A stretch of DNA of 46,293 nucleotides from Pyrinomonadaceae bacterium (GCA_013696465.1 JACCYN010000261.1:1-46293); one strand, 5' to 3'. Positions 29,987 to 40,014 are shown, numbered from the stretch's first letter. A program made the numbers and translations. The notes: generated from the letters alone by a model not told the origin.

Positions 29987-30940
29987 TCATTTTACCTTTT
30001 CTCGAAAGCGATCAGTCGCCCCAACGAGCGCGCTCGTGATGCCCGGCTCCAGCGCCGAATGCCCGGCGTCGGGAATAACTTGTAACTCGGCTTCCGACCA
30101 CGCCTCGTGCAAATCCCACGCGCTCATCATCGGGCACACCACGTCGTAACGCCCCTGCACAACGACAGCCGGAATATGTCGAATCTTCCCGACATTTTCG
30201 ATCAACTGATTCTCGCTTTCCAAGAAAATGTTGTTCACGAAATAATGGCATTCGATACGCGCCAGAGAAAGCGCCAACTGCGGTTCGGCGAAATGCTCGA
30301 TCAGGTTCGGATCGGGGAAAAGCTTCGACGTGCTTCCCTCCCAGATGCTCCACGCGCGCGCCGCCTCAAGGCGTTTCGCTTCGTCGTCGCTCGTCAAACG
30401 GCGATAGTAAGCTTGCAGCATGTCGCTCCGTTCATCTTCCGGGATCAAGCGCAAGAATTCTCGCCAAACGTCTGGAAAGATCGCAGACGCGCCTTCTTGA
30501 TAGAACCAATCGATCTCTTTTTTGCGACAGAGGAAGATGCCGCGCAGGATGAGCGCCAGAGCGCGTTCGGGATGCGTCTCCGCGTAAGCGAGCGAAAGCG
30601 TGCTGCCCCACGAACCGCCGAACACAACCCACTTATCAATCTTCAGGTGCTCGCGCAGACGCTCGATGTCGGCGACCAAGTGCCACGTCGTGTTCTCTTT
30701 CAGTTCCGCGTGCGGCGTGCTCTTGCCCGCCCCACGCTGATCGAAAAGCACAATCCGATACGCTGAAGGATCGAAGAACCGGCGATATTCCGGCACGATG
30801 CCGCCGCCGGGGCCGCCATGCAAGAAGACGACGGGATGCCCGTCCGGATTGCCACACTGTTCGTAATAAATCGTGTGTACTTCGGAGACAGGCAACATGC
30901 CGTGCGCGTATGGTTCGATGGGCGGATAAAGGGTTCTCAT
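29987..30940 (-). CDS. pip: proline iminopeptidase (alpha/beta hydrolase)
   Basis: VVFLHGGPGGGIVPEYRRFFDPSAYRIVLFDQRGAGKSTPHA; VFGGSWGSTLSLAYAETHP. Confidence 0.94.
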   Translation of the reverse strand: MRTLYPPIEPYAHGMLPVSEVHTIYYEQCGNPDGHPVVFLHGGPGGGIVPEYRRFFDPSAYRIVLFDQRGAGKSTPHAELKENTTWHLVADIERLREHLKIDKWVVFGGSWGSTLSLAYAETHPERALALILRGIFLCRKKEIDWFYQEGASAIFPDVWREFLRLIPEDERSDMLQAYYRRLTSDDEAKRLEAARAWSIWEGSTSKLFPDPNLIEHFAEPQLALSLARIECHYFVNNIFLESENQLIENVGKIRHIPAVVVQGRYDVVCPMMSAWDLHEAWSEAELQVIPDAGHSALEPGITSALVGATDRFREKVK

Positions 30941-31021
30941 AGAAACATCTTACGATCAGCGTTTGTAGTTCGGCAATCGCCAGCTCGCCTCCACAATCAA
31001 TCTGTTTGTCGTGATCTCATC

Positions 31022-31798
31022 TCAGTTGCTGCTGACAGCACGCGCCACCGTCAATACATAAACTTCTTGCGCGCCTGCGGCTAAAAGCGCGTCGGCGCAA
31101 GATGAAACGGTCGCGCCCGTCGTCAACACGTCGTCAACGAGGAGAATGCGCTCGCCCTCGATAAGGCGCGGGCGTTGAACGGCGAAAGCATTCTCGACCG
31201 TTTCGCGTCGTCCCTGCCTATCCATTCCGGCGCGGTGATGCGTGGCGTGAATCGCGCGAATTAAACTCCATTCATCGAAGGGCAATTTGCGCCGGGCGGC
31301 GAGCGTGCGTGCCAAAACTGCCGATTGGTTAAAGCCGCGCTCACGTTCGCGTTCCCGCGCAAGGGGGACAGGCAAGATTCGCGTTGCCGAATCGAGCGGG
31401 AATCGCTTGCCAGCTTCAAACAACAACTCGGCGAGTCTGATCGCAACAAAGGGTTCGCGTTTCAATTTGAGCACCGCCGCGCGCAACGCTCCTTCATAAA
31501 CGCCGATTGCCCGCGCCGCTGTGAAACTTTCATTGTCGCAGCGGTGGCAACGCACGCTCATGCGATTCTCTTCCGCCACGTCACCCTTGCCCGGCGCACC
31601 GCATTTCCAGCAGAGCAGTGTTTTAGCCCAGAACAAGCGCGTCTTGCTCCAACACGCGGCGCACGCGGGCGCATCCGCCCTTCGTTCAACGCTCGCGCCG
31701 CACACGGCGCACGCTTGCGGGTAAAGAACCGCGAGCGCGACATCGTACGCTTGGCTTAAATCATTGTGAAGAAACTTAGCGTTAAGCATAACCGGCAC
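31022..31798 (-). CDS. ComF family phosphoribosyltransferase-like protein
   Basis: CAVCGASVERRADAPACAACW zinc motif; ILLVDDVLTTGATVSSCADALLAAGA PRPP-binding motif. Confidence 0.9.
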   Translation of the reverse strand: MPVMLNAKFLHNDLSQAYDVALAVLYPQACAVCGASVERRADAPACAACWSKTRLFWAKTLLCWKCGAPGKGDVAEENRMSVRCHRCDNESFTAARAIGVYEGALRAAVLKLKREPFVAIRLAELLFEAGKRFPLDSATRILPVPLARERERERGFNQSAVLARTLAARRKLPFDEWSLIRAIHATHHRAGMDRQGRRETVENAFAVQRPRLIEGERILLVDDVLTTGATVSSCADALLAAGAQEVYVLTVARAVSSN

Positions 31799-31857
31799 GG
31801 GAGACTTTCGCTTGCAGGTCTTTTGCGAGTCGTCTGACCTTGAAGCTTACACGAAAA

Positions 31858-31891
31858 ACCCTTGAGCTTGATACGTTTCAAACTCAAGGGT
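31858..31891 (-). terminator. rho-independent terminator downstream of the dksA-like gene
   Basis: ACCCTTGAG (31858-31866) / CTCAAGGGT (31883-31891), U tract TTTTT on the minus strand. Confidence 0.85.
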
Positions 31892-31917
31892 CGCCTCTTC
31901 TACTAACCGCACAACTT

Positions 31918-32286
31918 TTAATCTTCGTCTTCGTTCAAAAGCCCGCGCTCCTGCAAATCCTGACAGCGTAGACAATGCCTTGCCCAAGGCACGGCTTCCA
32001 AGCGCTTTTCTTGAACGGGTTCGCCGCAGTGAACGCACAAACCGTAGTCGCCGGATTCGACGCGCGTGAGCGCTTCATCAATCAACCCTAGCAAACGCCG
32101 GTCGTTGGCCGTCATCGAGATCAATAACTCTTTCGCGTAGGAGTTAGCCGCCATATCGGCCGGATCAAACGTCACTTCGGCGTCGCGCTCGCGGCTTGAA
32201 AGTTCCGTCTCCGTTACCTGCTGGAAAAGAGTTTCGCGGCGCGCCAGCATTTTATCTCGATAACTTTTCGTTTTTCTTTTATCCAT
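31918..32286 (-). CDS. DksA/TraR-family zinc finger protein
   Basis: MDKRKTKSYRDKMLARRETLFQ...GLIDEALTRVESGDYGLCVHCGEPVQEKRLEAVPWARHCLRCQD. Confidence 0.9.
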   Translation of the reverse strand: MDKRKTKSYRDKMLARRETLFQQVTETELSSRERDAEVTFDPADMAANSYAKELLISMTANDRRLLGLIDEALTRVESGDYGLCVHCGEPVQEKRLEAVPWARHCLRCQDLQERGLLNEDED

Positions 32287-32366
32287 TCTTGTTCTCCCGT
32301 CCCTTGCTTCCTTATTCTCGTTTAACCGACGATTAAGATTCATTACCATTTACAATGAACGACAAA

Positions 32367-32828
32367 CTATTTCTGATAAGGCAGCCCGCGCGTGATCGTA
32401 TAAGCTCTGTAGATTTGCTCAACCAACACGAGCCGCGCCATCTCGTGCGTAAGAGTCAGACGCGAAAGCGACCAGAGATGAGCGGCACGCCGTTTCACTT
32501 CCGATGAAACGCCGTAATGTCCGCCGATCACAAAAGCGATCTCTTTGAGAGAATTCATCTGCCATCTTTCGATCTCCGCCGCTAGTTCTTCGGAACTCCA
32601 CTGCCGCCCTTCGCGGTCAAGCAAGACGACGAATGAATCTGGTCGCAAAGCCTCGACGATCCGCTTGCCTTCAATTTCAATTACGCTCGCCCGGTCGCCG
32701 TCCGCCGCTTCGCGCAATTCGGTTGTTTCGCAACGCACGAAACGCGCCAGCCTCTTCAGATAATCATCTACGAGCACGCGCAGGTGTTCGTTTCGCGTTC
32801 GCCCCACCCAGATGAGACGCAATTGCAC
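32367..32828 (-). CDS. rlmH: 23S rRNA (pseudouridine1915-N3)-methyltransferase RlmH
   Basis: FVVLLDREGRQWSSEELA, IAFVIGGHYGVS, LSRLTLTHEMARLVLVEQIYRAYTITRGLPYQK. Confidence 0.94.
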   Translation of the reverse strand: MQLRLIWVGRTRNEHLRVLVDDYLKRLARFVRCETTELREAADGDRASVIEIEGKRIVEALRPDSFVVLLDREGRQWSSEELAAEIERWQMNSLKEIAFVIGGHYGVSSEVKRRAAHLWSLSRLTLTHEMARLVLVEQIYRAYTITRGLPYQK

Positions 32829-32834
32829 TTCGCT

Positions 32835-33761
32835 TCACACCTCGATCCGGTAGCGCTTGATCTTCTCGTACAAATTCTTGCGACTGATGCCGAGCACACG
32901 CGCCGCTTCCGATTTGTTTCCCCGAACGAACGCGAGAACCTCGGCGATGTAATCGGCTTCGAGTTCGGCGAGCGTCGGACGCCCGTCTCTCGCCTTTAGT
33001 TTCGCGGCGGCGCGCACGTTCTGCGGCAAATCCTTCTCCTCTACTCTATCTCCTTCGGCGAGCACGACTGCCCGCTCCACCGTATTCGCCAACTCGCGCA
33101 CATTACCCGGAAATTCGTACTCTTTGAGGATGGAGAGCGCCTCTGGAGCAAACTTCGATGCAGTTTGCCCGTGCTTCGCTGCAAGCTGACGTAAAAACTC
33201 TTCGGCTAAAAATCCAACATCTTCCCCACGTTCGCGCAAGGGCGGCACACGGATATGCACGACGTTCAGGCGGTAGAAGAGATCAGCTCGAAACGCGCCT
33301 CTGTTTACCGCCGCTTCTAGGTCAACATTCGTCAGGGCGATCAATCGCGCGTCAAGGCGGACGGTACGGCGCGCGCCCAACCGCTCGAATTCTCCGCGCT
33401 CAATCACCCGCAAAAGCTTCGCTTGGCTTTCAATTGGCAGATAAGCGATCTCGTCGAGCACAAGCGTTCCCTTGTGCGCCGCCTCGAAGCGTCCCGGTTT
33501 CGCCGCCACCGCCCCCGTGAAAGCTCCGCGTTCGTAACCGAAAAGTTCGGCTTCGATGAGATCGCTCGGTAACGCCGCGCAATCAATCTCCACGAAAGTG
33601 GCGTTGCGGCGCGCCGAATTGTGATGAACGAAGCGCGCGAGTCTGTTTTTCCCCGTGCCCGACTCTCCCGTAATGAGCACGCCCGCGCTTGTCTCCGCGA
33701 CGCGCCCGGCAAGCCGCAGACACTCGCGCATCGGCTCGGAGACACAGACAAAATCTTTCAC
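32835..33761 (-). CDS. sigma54-dependent AAA+ activator lacking an N-terminal sensory/receiver domain
   Basis: GESGTGKN Walker A, GYERGAFTGA, GTLVLDEI, Fis-type C-terminal HTH GNKSEAARVLGISRKNLYEKIKRY. Confidence 0.93.
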   Translation of the reverse strand: MKDFVCVSEPMRECLRLAGRVAETSAGVLITGESGTGKNRLARFVHHNSARRNATFVEIDCAALPSDLIEAELFGYERGAFTGAVAAKPGRFEAAHKGTLVLDEIAYLPIESQAKLLRVIERGEFERLGARRTVRLDARLIALTNVDLEAAVNRGAFRADLFYRLNVVHIRVPPLRERGEDVGFLAEEFLRQLAAKHGQTASKFAPEALSILKEYEFPGNVRELANTVERAVVLAEGDRVEEKDLPQNVRAAAKLKARDGRPTLAELEADYIAEVLAFVRGNKSEAARVLGISRKNLYEKIKRYRIEV

Positions 33762-34270
33762 CGTTCATCCGTCGAAGTGGTGCGGGGTTCGGCGAACATT
33801 TCGGGTTTGAGTTCGACCCGCGCCGCCTCGCGCCACAATCTTTCGAGATCGTAAAAATGCCGCGCCTTGTCTTCAAAGATATGAACTACGAAATCGCCGT
33901 AATCAACTAAAACCCACTCGGCCGCCGCGTATCCTTCGACGCGCTGCGCCGCGTTTCCCCGGCGCTTCAAACGCTCGACAATTTCATCGGCAATCGCCTG
34001 CACCTGACGAATATTTGCGCCGCTCGTGATCAGAAAAAAGTCGGTGAAATTGGCGATGGGGCGCAAGTCGAGCACCAGCGGGTCAATCGCCTTTTTGTCT
34101 GCTGCGGCTCGAAGGGCGGTGATCATGCGCTCGTCAAGTTCTTGCTCGGTTGCGGCAGCAGTTGTCGCCGTCGCTTCCACGCTTGCGGTCGCAGGCTTTC
34201 GCGCGGGCGTCGTAGTTTTTGAAGCGTTAATGCGCTCGGTGTTTTCCGGCGTCGGTAAATTCTGTTTCAT
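33758..34270 (-). CDS. rsfS: ribosome silencing factor RsfS (start uncertain)
   Basis: PLVLDLRPIANFTDFFLITSGANIRQVQAIADEIVERL...EGYAAAEWVLVDYGDFVVHIFEDKARHFYDLERLW. Confidence 0.93.
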   Translation of the reverse strand: MKQNLPTPENTERINASKTTTPARKPATASVEATATTAAATEQELDERMITALRAAADKKAIDPLVLDLRPIANFTDFFLITSGANIRQVQAIADEIVERLKRRGNAAQRVEGYAAAEWVLVDYGDFVVHIFEDKARHFYDLERLWREAARVELKPEMFAEPRTTSTDER

Positions 34271-34943
34271 GCTCGTCTGTGTAAAGCCCGTACTTCTTTA
34301 TGTAGTTCGCCACGGAAGCTGGAACCATCCCGGCGAGGTTCGTTTGTTGGTCACGCGCTGAACGGCGTATTTCGGTTGATGAAACATTTTTCATCACCGC
34401 ATCAGTCCAGAAAACCTTTTCCCCGCCCCCGTCTTCGAGAGCTTGATCAATCTCTTGCTGGCTCGCCCCACGCAGATCAACAATGCGTTCGCGCGCGGCC
34501 GCCGTGATATGCCCGTCGTCAAAATCATAACCGGGGCGTGTGAACACGAGGTGACTGACGCTCATCAGCACCCCCTCCCAATCCTTCCACGTCGTGATGT
34601 CGCGCCAAGAATCCGCGCCCATCACGAAGAACAATTTGGTCGAATTCTTTAGCAGACTTCGGAAATAGCGGAGCGTGTCAATCGTGTAATGAAGTTCGTC
34701 CCCTTCAAGTTCCGCCAGCGAAATTCGGAAACGCTCTTCACCGTCAATCGCCAAAGCGAGCATCGCGTGACGGTGAAAGGGGGATGTCGGCGGAGCGTCG
34801 CGTTTGTGCGGAGCGATGCGCGCAGGGAGAAATAAAACTTCGTCGAGATGGAACAGACGCGCGAGACTCTCCGCCACCGCGAGATGACCGAGATGCACGG
34901 GATCAAAACTTCCACCGTACAAAGCCACCCGACGCCTTTTCAT
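34227..34943 (-). CDS. nadD: nicotinate-nucleotide adenylyltransferase
   Basis: VALYGGSFDPVHLGHLAVAESLARLFHLDEVLFLPA; SSTEIRRSARDQQTNLAGMVPASVANYIKKYGLY. Confidence 0.95.
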   Translation of the reverse strand: MKRRRVALYGGSFDPVHLGHLAVAESLARLFHLDEVLFLPARIAPHKRDAPPTSPFHRHAMLALAIDGEERFRISLAELEGDELHYTIDTLRYFRSLLKNSTKLFFVMGADSWRDITTWKDWEGVLMSVSHLVFTRPGYDFDDGHITAAARERIVDLRGASQQEIDQALEDGGGEKVFWTDAVMKNVSSTEIRRSARDQQTNLAGMVPASVANYIKKYGLYTDEHETEFTDAGKHRAH

Positions 34944-34973
34944 AGTTCGCGCATCCTCGAATCCTTTTTCCTC

Positions 34974-34990
34974 CTCAGTAACTTACTGAG
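34974..34990. promoter_or_regulatory. 17-nt palindrome directly upstream of the nadD RBS
   Basis: CTCAGTAA-C-TTACTGAG between obgE and nadD; GGAGG follows on the minus strand. Confidence 0.45.
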
Positions 34991-35009
34991 CAAACTCCGC
35001 CGCTGTAAT

Positions 35010-36062
35010 TCAAATCGTAATTTCGCTTGACTGCGACAAACTTTGTGCGCTCCCGACTTCCGCGTTTATCTCGTCAAGCTTTGCGGCGACCGAACGGATG
35101 AGTTCGCGCACGCCTTCATTCGTCGCTGACGAAATGGCATGAAAAGGTTTACCGTCCTCCTCCGCCCGCCTTCGCAAACTATTCAGTCGCTCCGGCTCGT
35201 CGAGCGCGTCAATTTTTGTCGCCACCACGATCTGCGGTCGAGTTGCCAATTCCGCGTCGTAAGCTTCCAACTCGCGGTTGATAATTTCGTAATCGCTTAC
35301 GGGGTCGCGCCCCTGTGCGGAGGAAACGTCAACAAGATGGAGCAGCAACTTCGTGCGTTCGACGTGACGCAAGAATTTATCTCCGAGTCCCGCGCCCTTG
35401 TGCGCGCCCTCGATGAGTCCGGGAATGTCGGCGACGACGAACGTGCGGAAGTCGCCTAAATCCACGACACCCAAGTTTGGCTCAAGCGGCGTCAACGGGT
35501 TATCGGCGATCTTCGGTTTGGCGGCCGAGATCGTCGAAATCAATGTTGACTTTCCGGCATTCGGGAAACCGACGAGAGCGACATCGGCGAGCAATTTCAG
35601 TTCAAGTTGCAACTCGCGCTCTTCGCCCGCGCTGCCCTGCTGGTGATAGCGCGGGGCGCGATTCGTCGAAGTCGTAAAATGAGAATTGCCGAATCCGCCG
35701 CGCCCGCCGCGTGCCGCCAGCCACTGCATTCCGTCTTGCGACAGATCGCAGAAGAGATCGCCCGTTTCAGCGTCGAACACCTGTGTGCCAAGTGGCACGC
35801 GCACAACCGTGTCTTCACCTTCGCGCCCCGAACGGTTCGCGCCTTCGCCGTGACGACCGCGCTCCGCCGTGTGCTCCGGGTTGTAGCGAAGATGCAAGAG
35901 CGTGTTAAGCGATTGATCAGCTTCAAGCCACACATCACCGCCGCGCCCGCCGTCACCCCCGCTGGGGCCGCCGCGCGGCACAAACTTTTCACGGCGGAAA
36001 GCCGTCACGCCATTGCCGCCGTGTCCGCCGCGTACTTGAATTTTCGCTCGATCAATAAACAA
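35010..36062 (-). CDS. obgE: GTPase Obg/CgtA
   Basis: [89 protein letters not shown]. Confidence 0.98.
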   Translation of the reverse strand: MFIDRAKIQVRGGHGGNGVTAFRREKFVPRGGPSGGDGGRGGDVWLEADQSLNTLLHLRYNPEHTAERGRHGEGANRSGREGEDTVVRVPLGTQVFDAETGDLFCDLSQDGMQWLAARGGRGGFGNSHFTTSTNRAPRYHQQGSAGEERELQLELKLLADVALVGFPNAGKSTLISTISAAKPKIADNPLTPLEPNLGVVDLGDFRTFVVADIPGLIEGAHKGAGLGDKFLRHVERTKLLLHLVDVSSAQGRDPVSDYEIINRELEAYDAELATRPQIVVATKIDALDEPERLNSLRRRAEEDGKPFHAISSATNEGVRELIRSVAAKLDEINAEVGSAQSLSQSSEITI

Positions 36063-36079
36063 AGATTTTAGTTGTGAAA

Positions 36080-36146
36080 CCGTCAGCGTTCAGCTATTTG
36101 AACTGTTCTTTGTTTGGGCTGAATGCCGACGGCTGAACGCTTAAAA
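36080..36146. repeat. 7-nt-periodic inverted-repeat element (element 7)
   Basis: CCGTCAGCGTTCAGC (36080-36094) pairs with GCTGAATGCCGACGG (36118-36132), 13/15; GGCTGAA TGCCGAC GGCTGAA CGCTTAA periodic. Confidence 0.75.
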
Positions 36147-36153
36147 TATAACA

Positions 36154-36192
36154 ACGCCCGGCGCTCTGGGTTTCGTCTCCCGGCGCGGGCGT
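36154..36192 (-). terminator. terminator downstream of rpmA
   Basis: ACGCCCG...CGGGCGT stem extended by 3 bp past a bulge; minus-strand tail TTGTTATATTTT. Confidence 0.65.
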
Positions 36193-36227
36193 CGCAAGTG
36201 GGTTATGCAAGTTGTTCGCAAACTTAT

Positions 36228-36524
36228 TTATGCGGCGATTGCTCCGGCGTTTTCTGCTTGCCCGTTTCCGTCAGCCGCGTAGACACTGATGAACTTGCCG
36301 CCGCGCCCTTTATCCTCAAACTTCACCACGCCGTCAATGAGAGCGAACAAGGTGTCGTCCTTGCCGCGCCCGACGTTTTTGCCCGGCTTCCATTTTGTGC
36401 CGCGCTGACGGGCGAGAATGTTTCCACCGCGCACCTGCTCGCCGCCGAACTTCTTTAACCCCAATCGCTGCGCGTTCGAGTCACGACCGTTGCGCGACGA
36501 GCCGACGCCTTTCTTATGTGCCAT
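36228..36524 (-). CDS. rpmA: 50S ribosomal protein L27
   Basis: [45 protein letters not shown]. Confidence 0.98.
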   Translation of the reverse strand: MAHKKGVGSSRNGRDSNAQRLGLKKFGGEQVRGGNILARQRGTKWKPGKNVGRGKDDTLFALIDGVVKFEDKGRGGKFISVYAADGNGQAENAGAIAA

Positions 36525-36600
36525 TTCCTTAACCCTCCAAAACCTTACTACGACGCCGACGAGCGACTGCCCGATGTGTCGACTGAAGTTTTATCAACAA

Positions 36601-36906
36601 TTAAGCGATGCTATCGATCTTCACCCGCGTGAAATTTTGACGGTGCCCTTGCTTGCGCTTGTATTGCTTACGGCGCTTTTTCTTAAAAACGATGATCTTC
36701 TCGGCGCGCCCGTGCCCGACGATTGTGGCGGCGATGCGCGCGCCGTCAACGAGCGGCGCGCCGATCCGCGAACTGTTTTCATCGCCGACGACCAACGCTT
36801 CCAACTCAATTGCCGCGCCCGCGTCCCCTTTGATCGAAGGAAGCTCTATTGTCGTTCCCTTTTCAACGCGAAATTGCTTTCCGCCGCTTCTGATAATTGC
36901 ATACAT
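36601..36906 (-). CDS. rplU: 50S ribosomal protein L21
   Basis: [17 protein letters not shown]...[28 protein letters not shown]. Confidence 0.97.
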   Translation of the reverse strand: MYAIIRSGGKQFRVEKGTTIELPSIKGDAGAAIELEALVVGDENSSRIGAPLVDGARIAATIVGHGRAEKIIVFKKKRRKQYKRKQGHRQNFTRVKIDSIA

Positions 36907-36945
36907 CGCTTTAATCTCCTTCAACCCGAACCGAAAAAGCCAGAA

Positions 36946-36975
36946 ATTATAACCACCCGTTCGCGGACTAGTCAA
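36946..36975 (-). promoter_or_regulatory. sigma70-like promoter for rplU-rpmA
   Basis: Minus strand: TTGACT (36970-36975) - 18 nt - TATAAT (36946-36951). Confidence 0.7.
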
Positions 36976-36990
36976 ATGCCGAAGAACACT

Positions 36991-38385
36991 TCAAACTTTT
37001 GCCAGACTTTTCAAACTCCCGTGCCCGTTGTTTGCGGCAAACTCTTCCATGTATTTCGTCGAAAAATTTCCGCTACGGAACTGCGGATCGTTCATGATTT
37101 TAAGATGAAGCGGGATCGTCGTTTTGATCCCCTCGATCACCATCGCTTCGAGAGCGCGCCGCATCCGCGCAATCGCCAGATCGCGCGTGCGCGCGTGGAC
37201 GATCAATTTAGCGATCATCGAATCGTAATATGGCGGCACGTAATAGCCGGGATAGACGGCCGTATCCACGCGCACGCCGGGGCCGCCCGGAATGTTGCAG
37301 GCCGTGATTCTCCCTGCCGACGGCACAAAAGTCTCCGGGTCTTCAGCGTTGATGCGGCACTCGATGGCGTGCCCGACGATCAGAACATCGTCCTGCGTGT
37401 AGCCCAACTCTTCGCCTTCCGCAATGCGAATTTGATTACGCACAATGTCGGCGAGCGTCACCATCTCCGTTACGGGGTGCTCAACCTGTATGCGCGTGTT
37501 CATCTCCATGAAGTAGAACGAGCCGTCTTCATCAAGCAGAAACTCAATCGTGCCTGCGTTCGAGTAGCCGACGCGCTTGCAGGCTTCAACTGCCGCTCTG
37601 CCCATCCGCTCACGAAGTTCCGTTGAGAGCGCGGGGCTTGGCGCTTCTTCGAGCAGCTTTTGATGACGACGCTGAATGGAGCAATCACGTTCGCCGAGAT
37701 GAATGCAGTTGTTGTATTCATCTGCTAACACTTGAATCTCGATGTGGCGCGGGCGTTCGATGTAGCGTTCGATGTAGATGTCGCCGTTGCGAAAAGCGGC
37801 CGCGGCTTCCGTCGAAGCGGATTCTAACGCCGCGCCCAAATCATTCGCGTCGCGCACAATGCGCATCCCGCGCCCCCCGCCTCCCGCCGCCGCTTTGATG
37901 ATCACGGGAAAACCTATCTCGCGCGCGAGTCGCAGAGCTTCCTCTTCCGACTCCAACGGGTCGGGGCTTCCGGGCAGCACAGGAAGTCCGGCTTCGGTCA
38001 TCGCGCGGCGGGCTTCAACCTTGTCGCCCATAAGTCGGATCACCCTCGCGCGCGGGCCGATAAACTTGATGTTGCACGCTTCGCAGATTTCGGCGAACTG
38101 CGGAGATTCGGCGAGAAAGCCGTAGCCGGGATGAATCGCGTCAACATTTGTGATCTCGGCGGCCGAAATGATCGCGGGGATGTTGAGATAGCTTTGCGCG
38201 GAGGGCGGAGCGCCGATGCAGATTGATTCGTCGGCGAAGCGGACGTGCAACGAATCGCGGTCGGCTTCCGAAAAGACGGAGACGGTTTTTATTCCCATCT
38301 CCTTGCACGTCCAGATTATGCGACACGCGATCTCGCCGCGATTGGCGATCAGAATCTTGCGGAATCTTCTCGTGCCCTGTCGCAT
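36991..38385 (-). CDS. accC: acetyl-CoA carboxylase biotin carboxylase subunit
   Basis: [61 protein letters not shown]. Confidence 0.97.
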   Translation of the reverse strand: MRQGTRRFRKILIANRGEIACRIIWTCKEMGIKTVSVFSEADRDSLHVRFADESICIGAPPSAQSYLNIPAIISAAEITNVDAIHPGYGFLAESPQFAEICEACNIKFIGPRARVIRLMGDKVEARRAMTEAGLPVLPGSPDPLESEEEALRLAREIGFPVIIKAAAGGGGRGMRIVRDANDLGAALESASTEAAAAFRNGDIYIERYIERPRHIEIQVLADEYNNCIHLGERDCSIQRRHQKLLEEAPSPALSTELRERMGRAAVEACKRVGYSNAGTIEFLLDEDGSFYFMEMNTRIQVEHPVTEMVTLADIVRNQIRIAEGEELGYTQDDVLIVGHAIECRINAEDPETFVPSAGRITACNIPGGPGVRVDTAVYPGYYVPPYYDSMIAKLIVHARTRDLAIARMRRALEAMVIEGIKTTIPLHLKIMNDPQFRSGNFSTKYMEEFAANNGHGSLKSLAKV

Positions 38386-38398
38386 ATCAATTTCACAG

Positions 38399-39088
38399 TT
38401 ACTTTCTCACACCGAAAAGCGGCTGCCCGTATTCAACCGGCTGTGCGTTTTCGACGTAAATCTTTTCGATCACGCCGCTCGTCTCCGCTTGAATCTCGTT
38501 CATCAACTTCATCGCCTCGATAATGCAGACGATTGTTTCCGGCTCGACCGCAACGCCCGCGCGCACGAAAGGTTCGGCCGTCGGCGACGACGCGCGATAG
38601 AAAGTTCCGACGATGGGAGACGTGATCGTGTGCAAATCTTGATCGGTTGACGTTCCCTCCCCCGTTCGCTGGCCTTCGGCGGGCGCACCGGACGGCGGCT
38701 GCGAAGTAGTTGATTGTTGACTGACGGAAGAGACGGGCGCGGCCGCCGTTTGCGCTGGGCTGATGGTTTGTGCCGTTTGGTTCGCTGCGAGTTCGCGGCG
38801 GAGGCGCACGCGGAAGCCTTCGCGCTCAAGTTCAAAATCGGTGAAGCCGTATGCCGCGACGAGTTCAACGAGTTCGCGCAACTCCTCCATGTTCACTGCC
38901 TGCCCGACGTGGCGCTGTTGGGCTGAGTTTTCGCGCCGCGATTGATTTTGAAAGCGCCTGCTGCTGTCGCGCCCTGCATGACGGCCACTACTACCACTGC
39001 TGCTGCGTTCGCTTTGCTGGCTTGCCGTTTGTTGAGATCGTTCGTCGCTTTCCTGATGTTGGGATTGCGGTACATCTTCGCTGCTCAT
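38399..39088 (-). CDS. accB: biotin carboxyl carrier protein of acetyl-CoA carboxylase
   Basis: [25 protein letters not shown] biotinylation motif; Ser/Gln-rich N-terminus. Confidence 0.94.
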   Translation of the reverse strand: MSSEDVPQSQHQESDERSQQTASQQSERSSSGSSGRHAGRDSSRRFQNQSRRENSAQQRHVGQAVNMEELRELVELVAAYGFTDFELEREGFRVRLRRELAANQTAQTISPAQTAAAPVSSVSQQSTTSQPPSGAPAEGQRTGEGTSTDQDLHTITSPIVGTFYRASSPTAEPFVRAGVAVEPETIVCIIEAMKLMNEIQAETSGVIEKIYVENAQPVEYGQPLFGVRK

Positions 39089-39291
39089 CTTTTTAGACTC
39101 CGAGCAATCAAGTTGGAACTTCCGTTTCTCAATTTGTAAAGCGAAAGCCCCAGCCCGCCTCTTGTTTGCCACTAAGGGAGCGGTTACGTGGGGCTTCGTG
39201 TTCGGGCGAAAGCGAATCGAAAGAAACGTTTTACTAATTAACCTTGCTTCAAAGCGCTCTTGCTCGTTTTGCTCTTAAAACTTGCTCGCTT

Positions 39292-40008
39292 CTAATCGTT
39301 CGTGTCTTTCTCGGCGGCGGTAGATTCGGTTTTCTTCGCGCGACGCCCCTTCTTCGGTTCGTCAGTTTGCTCGTCGCTCGCTTTGCCGCGCTTCCGGGTC
39401 GTTTCGGGTTTCTCGTAAGTCTTGTCAGCTTTGCGTCCGCCGCGTCGCCCGCCCGCCGCTTCCTTTGATCCGCCCGCGCGCGCCGTCTTCTTTTTACCGG
39501 CCGCGCCCGTTTTACTTTCTTTGCTCGCCGCGCGCTGTTCACGCACGCTGTCAACAAACTCGATGATCGCGAGCTCGGCGTTGTCGCCGTCGCGTCGCCC
39601 CAACTTGATGATGCGCGTGTAACCGCCCGGACGACCCGCGTAGCGTTCGCCGAGTTCGTCGAACAGACGCTTCAAGGCCGCGACGCCGGACGTGCGAGGA
39701 GAGCGCGCCGTCGTGCCGCGTTTGATGTTCGTTACGGCCGCCCCGCGATTGCCCGCGTGAAAAAATCCGGCCGCCTGACGACGCAGGTGAACTCTCTGCG
39801 CTGCCGCATCGTCTCCTTCGATTGCCCGCGCGCGGCGCGAAAGTGTGACGGCACGCTCAATGAACGGGCGCAGTTCCTTCGCTTTCGGAAGCGTCGTAAT
39901 GATTCGTTCGTCGCGCGCATTAATAAGCGAAGTGGCAAGGTTGCGCAACATTGACATCCGATGTTCCGTCGTGCGCCCAAGTTTACGATGTGCTTTTAAG
40001 TGTCGCAT
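39292..40008 (-). CDS. rplQ: 50S ribosomal protein L17 with long Lys/Arg-rich C-terminal extension
   Basis: MRHLKAHRKLGRTTEHRMSMLRNLATSLINARDERIITTLPKAKELRPFIERAVTL...GGYTRIIKLGRRDGDNAELAIIEFVD. Confidence 0.96.
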   Translation of the reverse strand: MRHLKAHRKLGRTTEHRMSMLRNLATSLINARDERIITTLPKAKELRPFIERAVTLSRRARAIEGDDAAAQRVHLRRQAAGFFHAGNRGAAVTNIKRGTTARSPRTSGVAALKRLFDELGERYAGRPGGYTRIIKLGRRDGDNAELAIIEFVDSVREQRAASKESKTGAAGKKKTARAGGSKEAAGGRRGGRKADKTYEKPETTRKRGKASDEQTDEPKKGRRAKKTESTAAEKDTND

Positions 40009-40014
40009 GATTGG

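Noticed and set aside
36418-37626. 402-aa plus-strand ORF
   Set aside because: Runs antisense across rpmA, rplU, the rplU promoter and accC, all clearly real; no recognisable domain.
39143-39197. AAGCCCCA/TGGGGCTT inverted repeat between rplQ and accB
   Set aside because: Only 8 bp with a 36-nt loop and no clear U tract; too weak to call a terminator.
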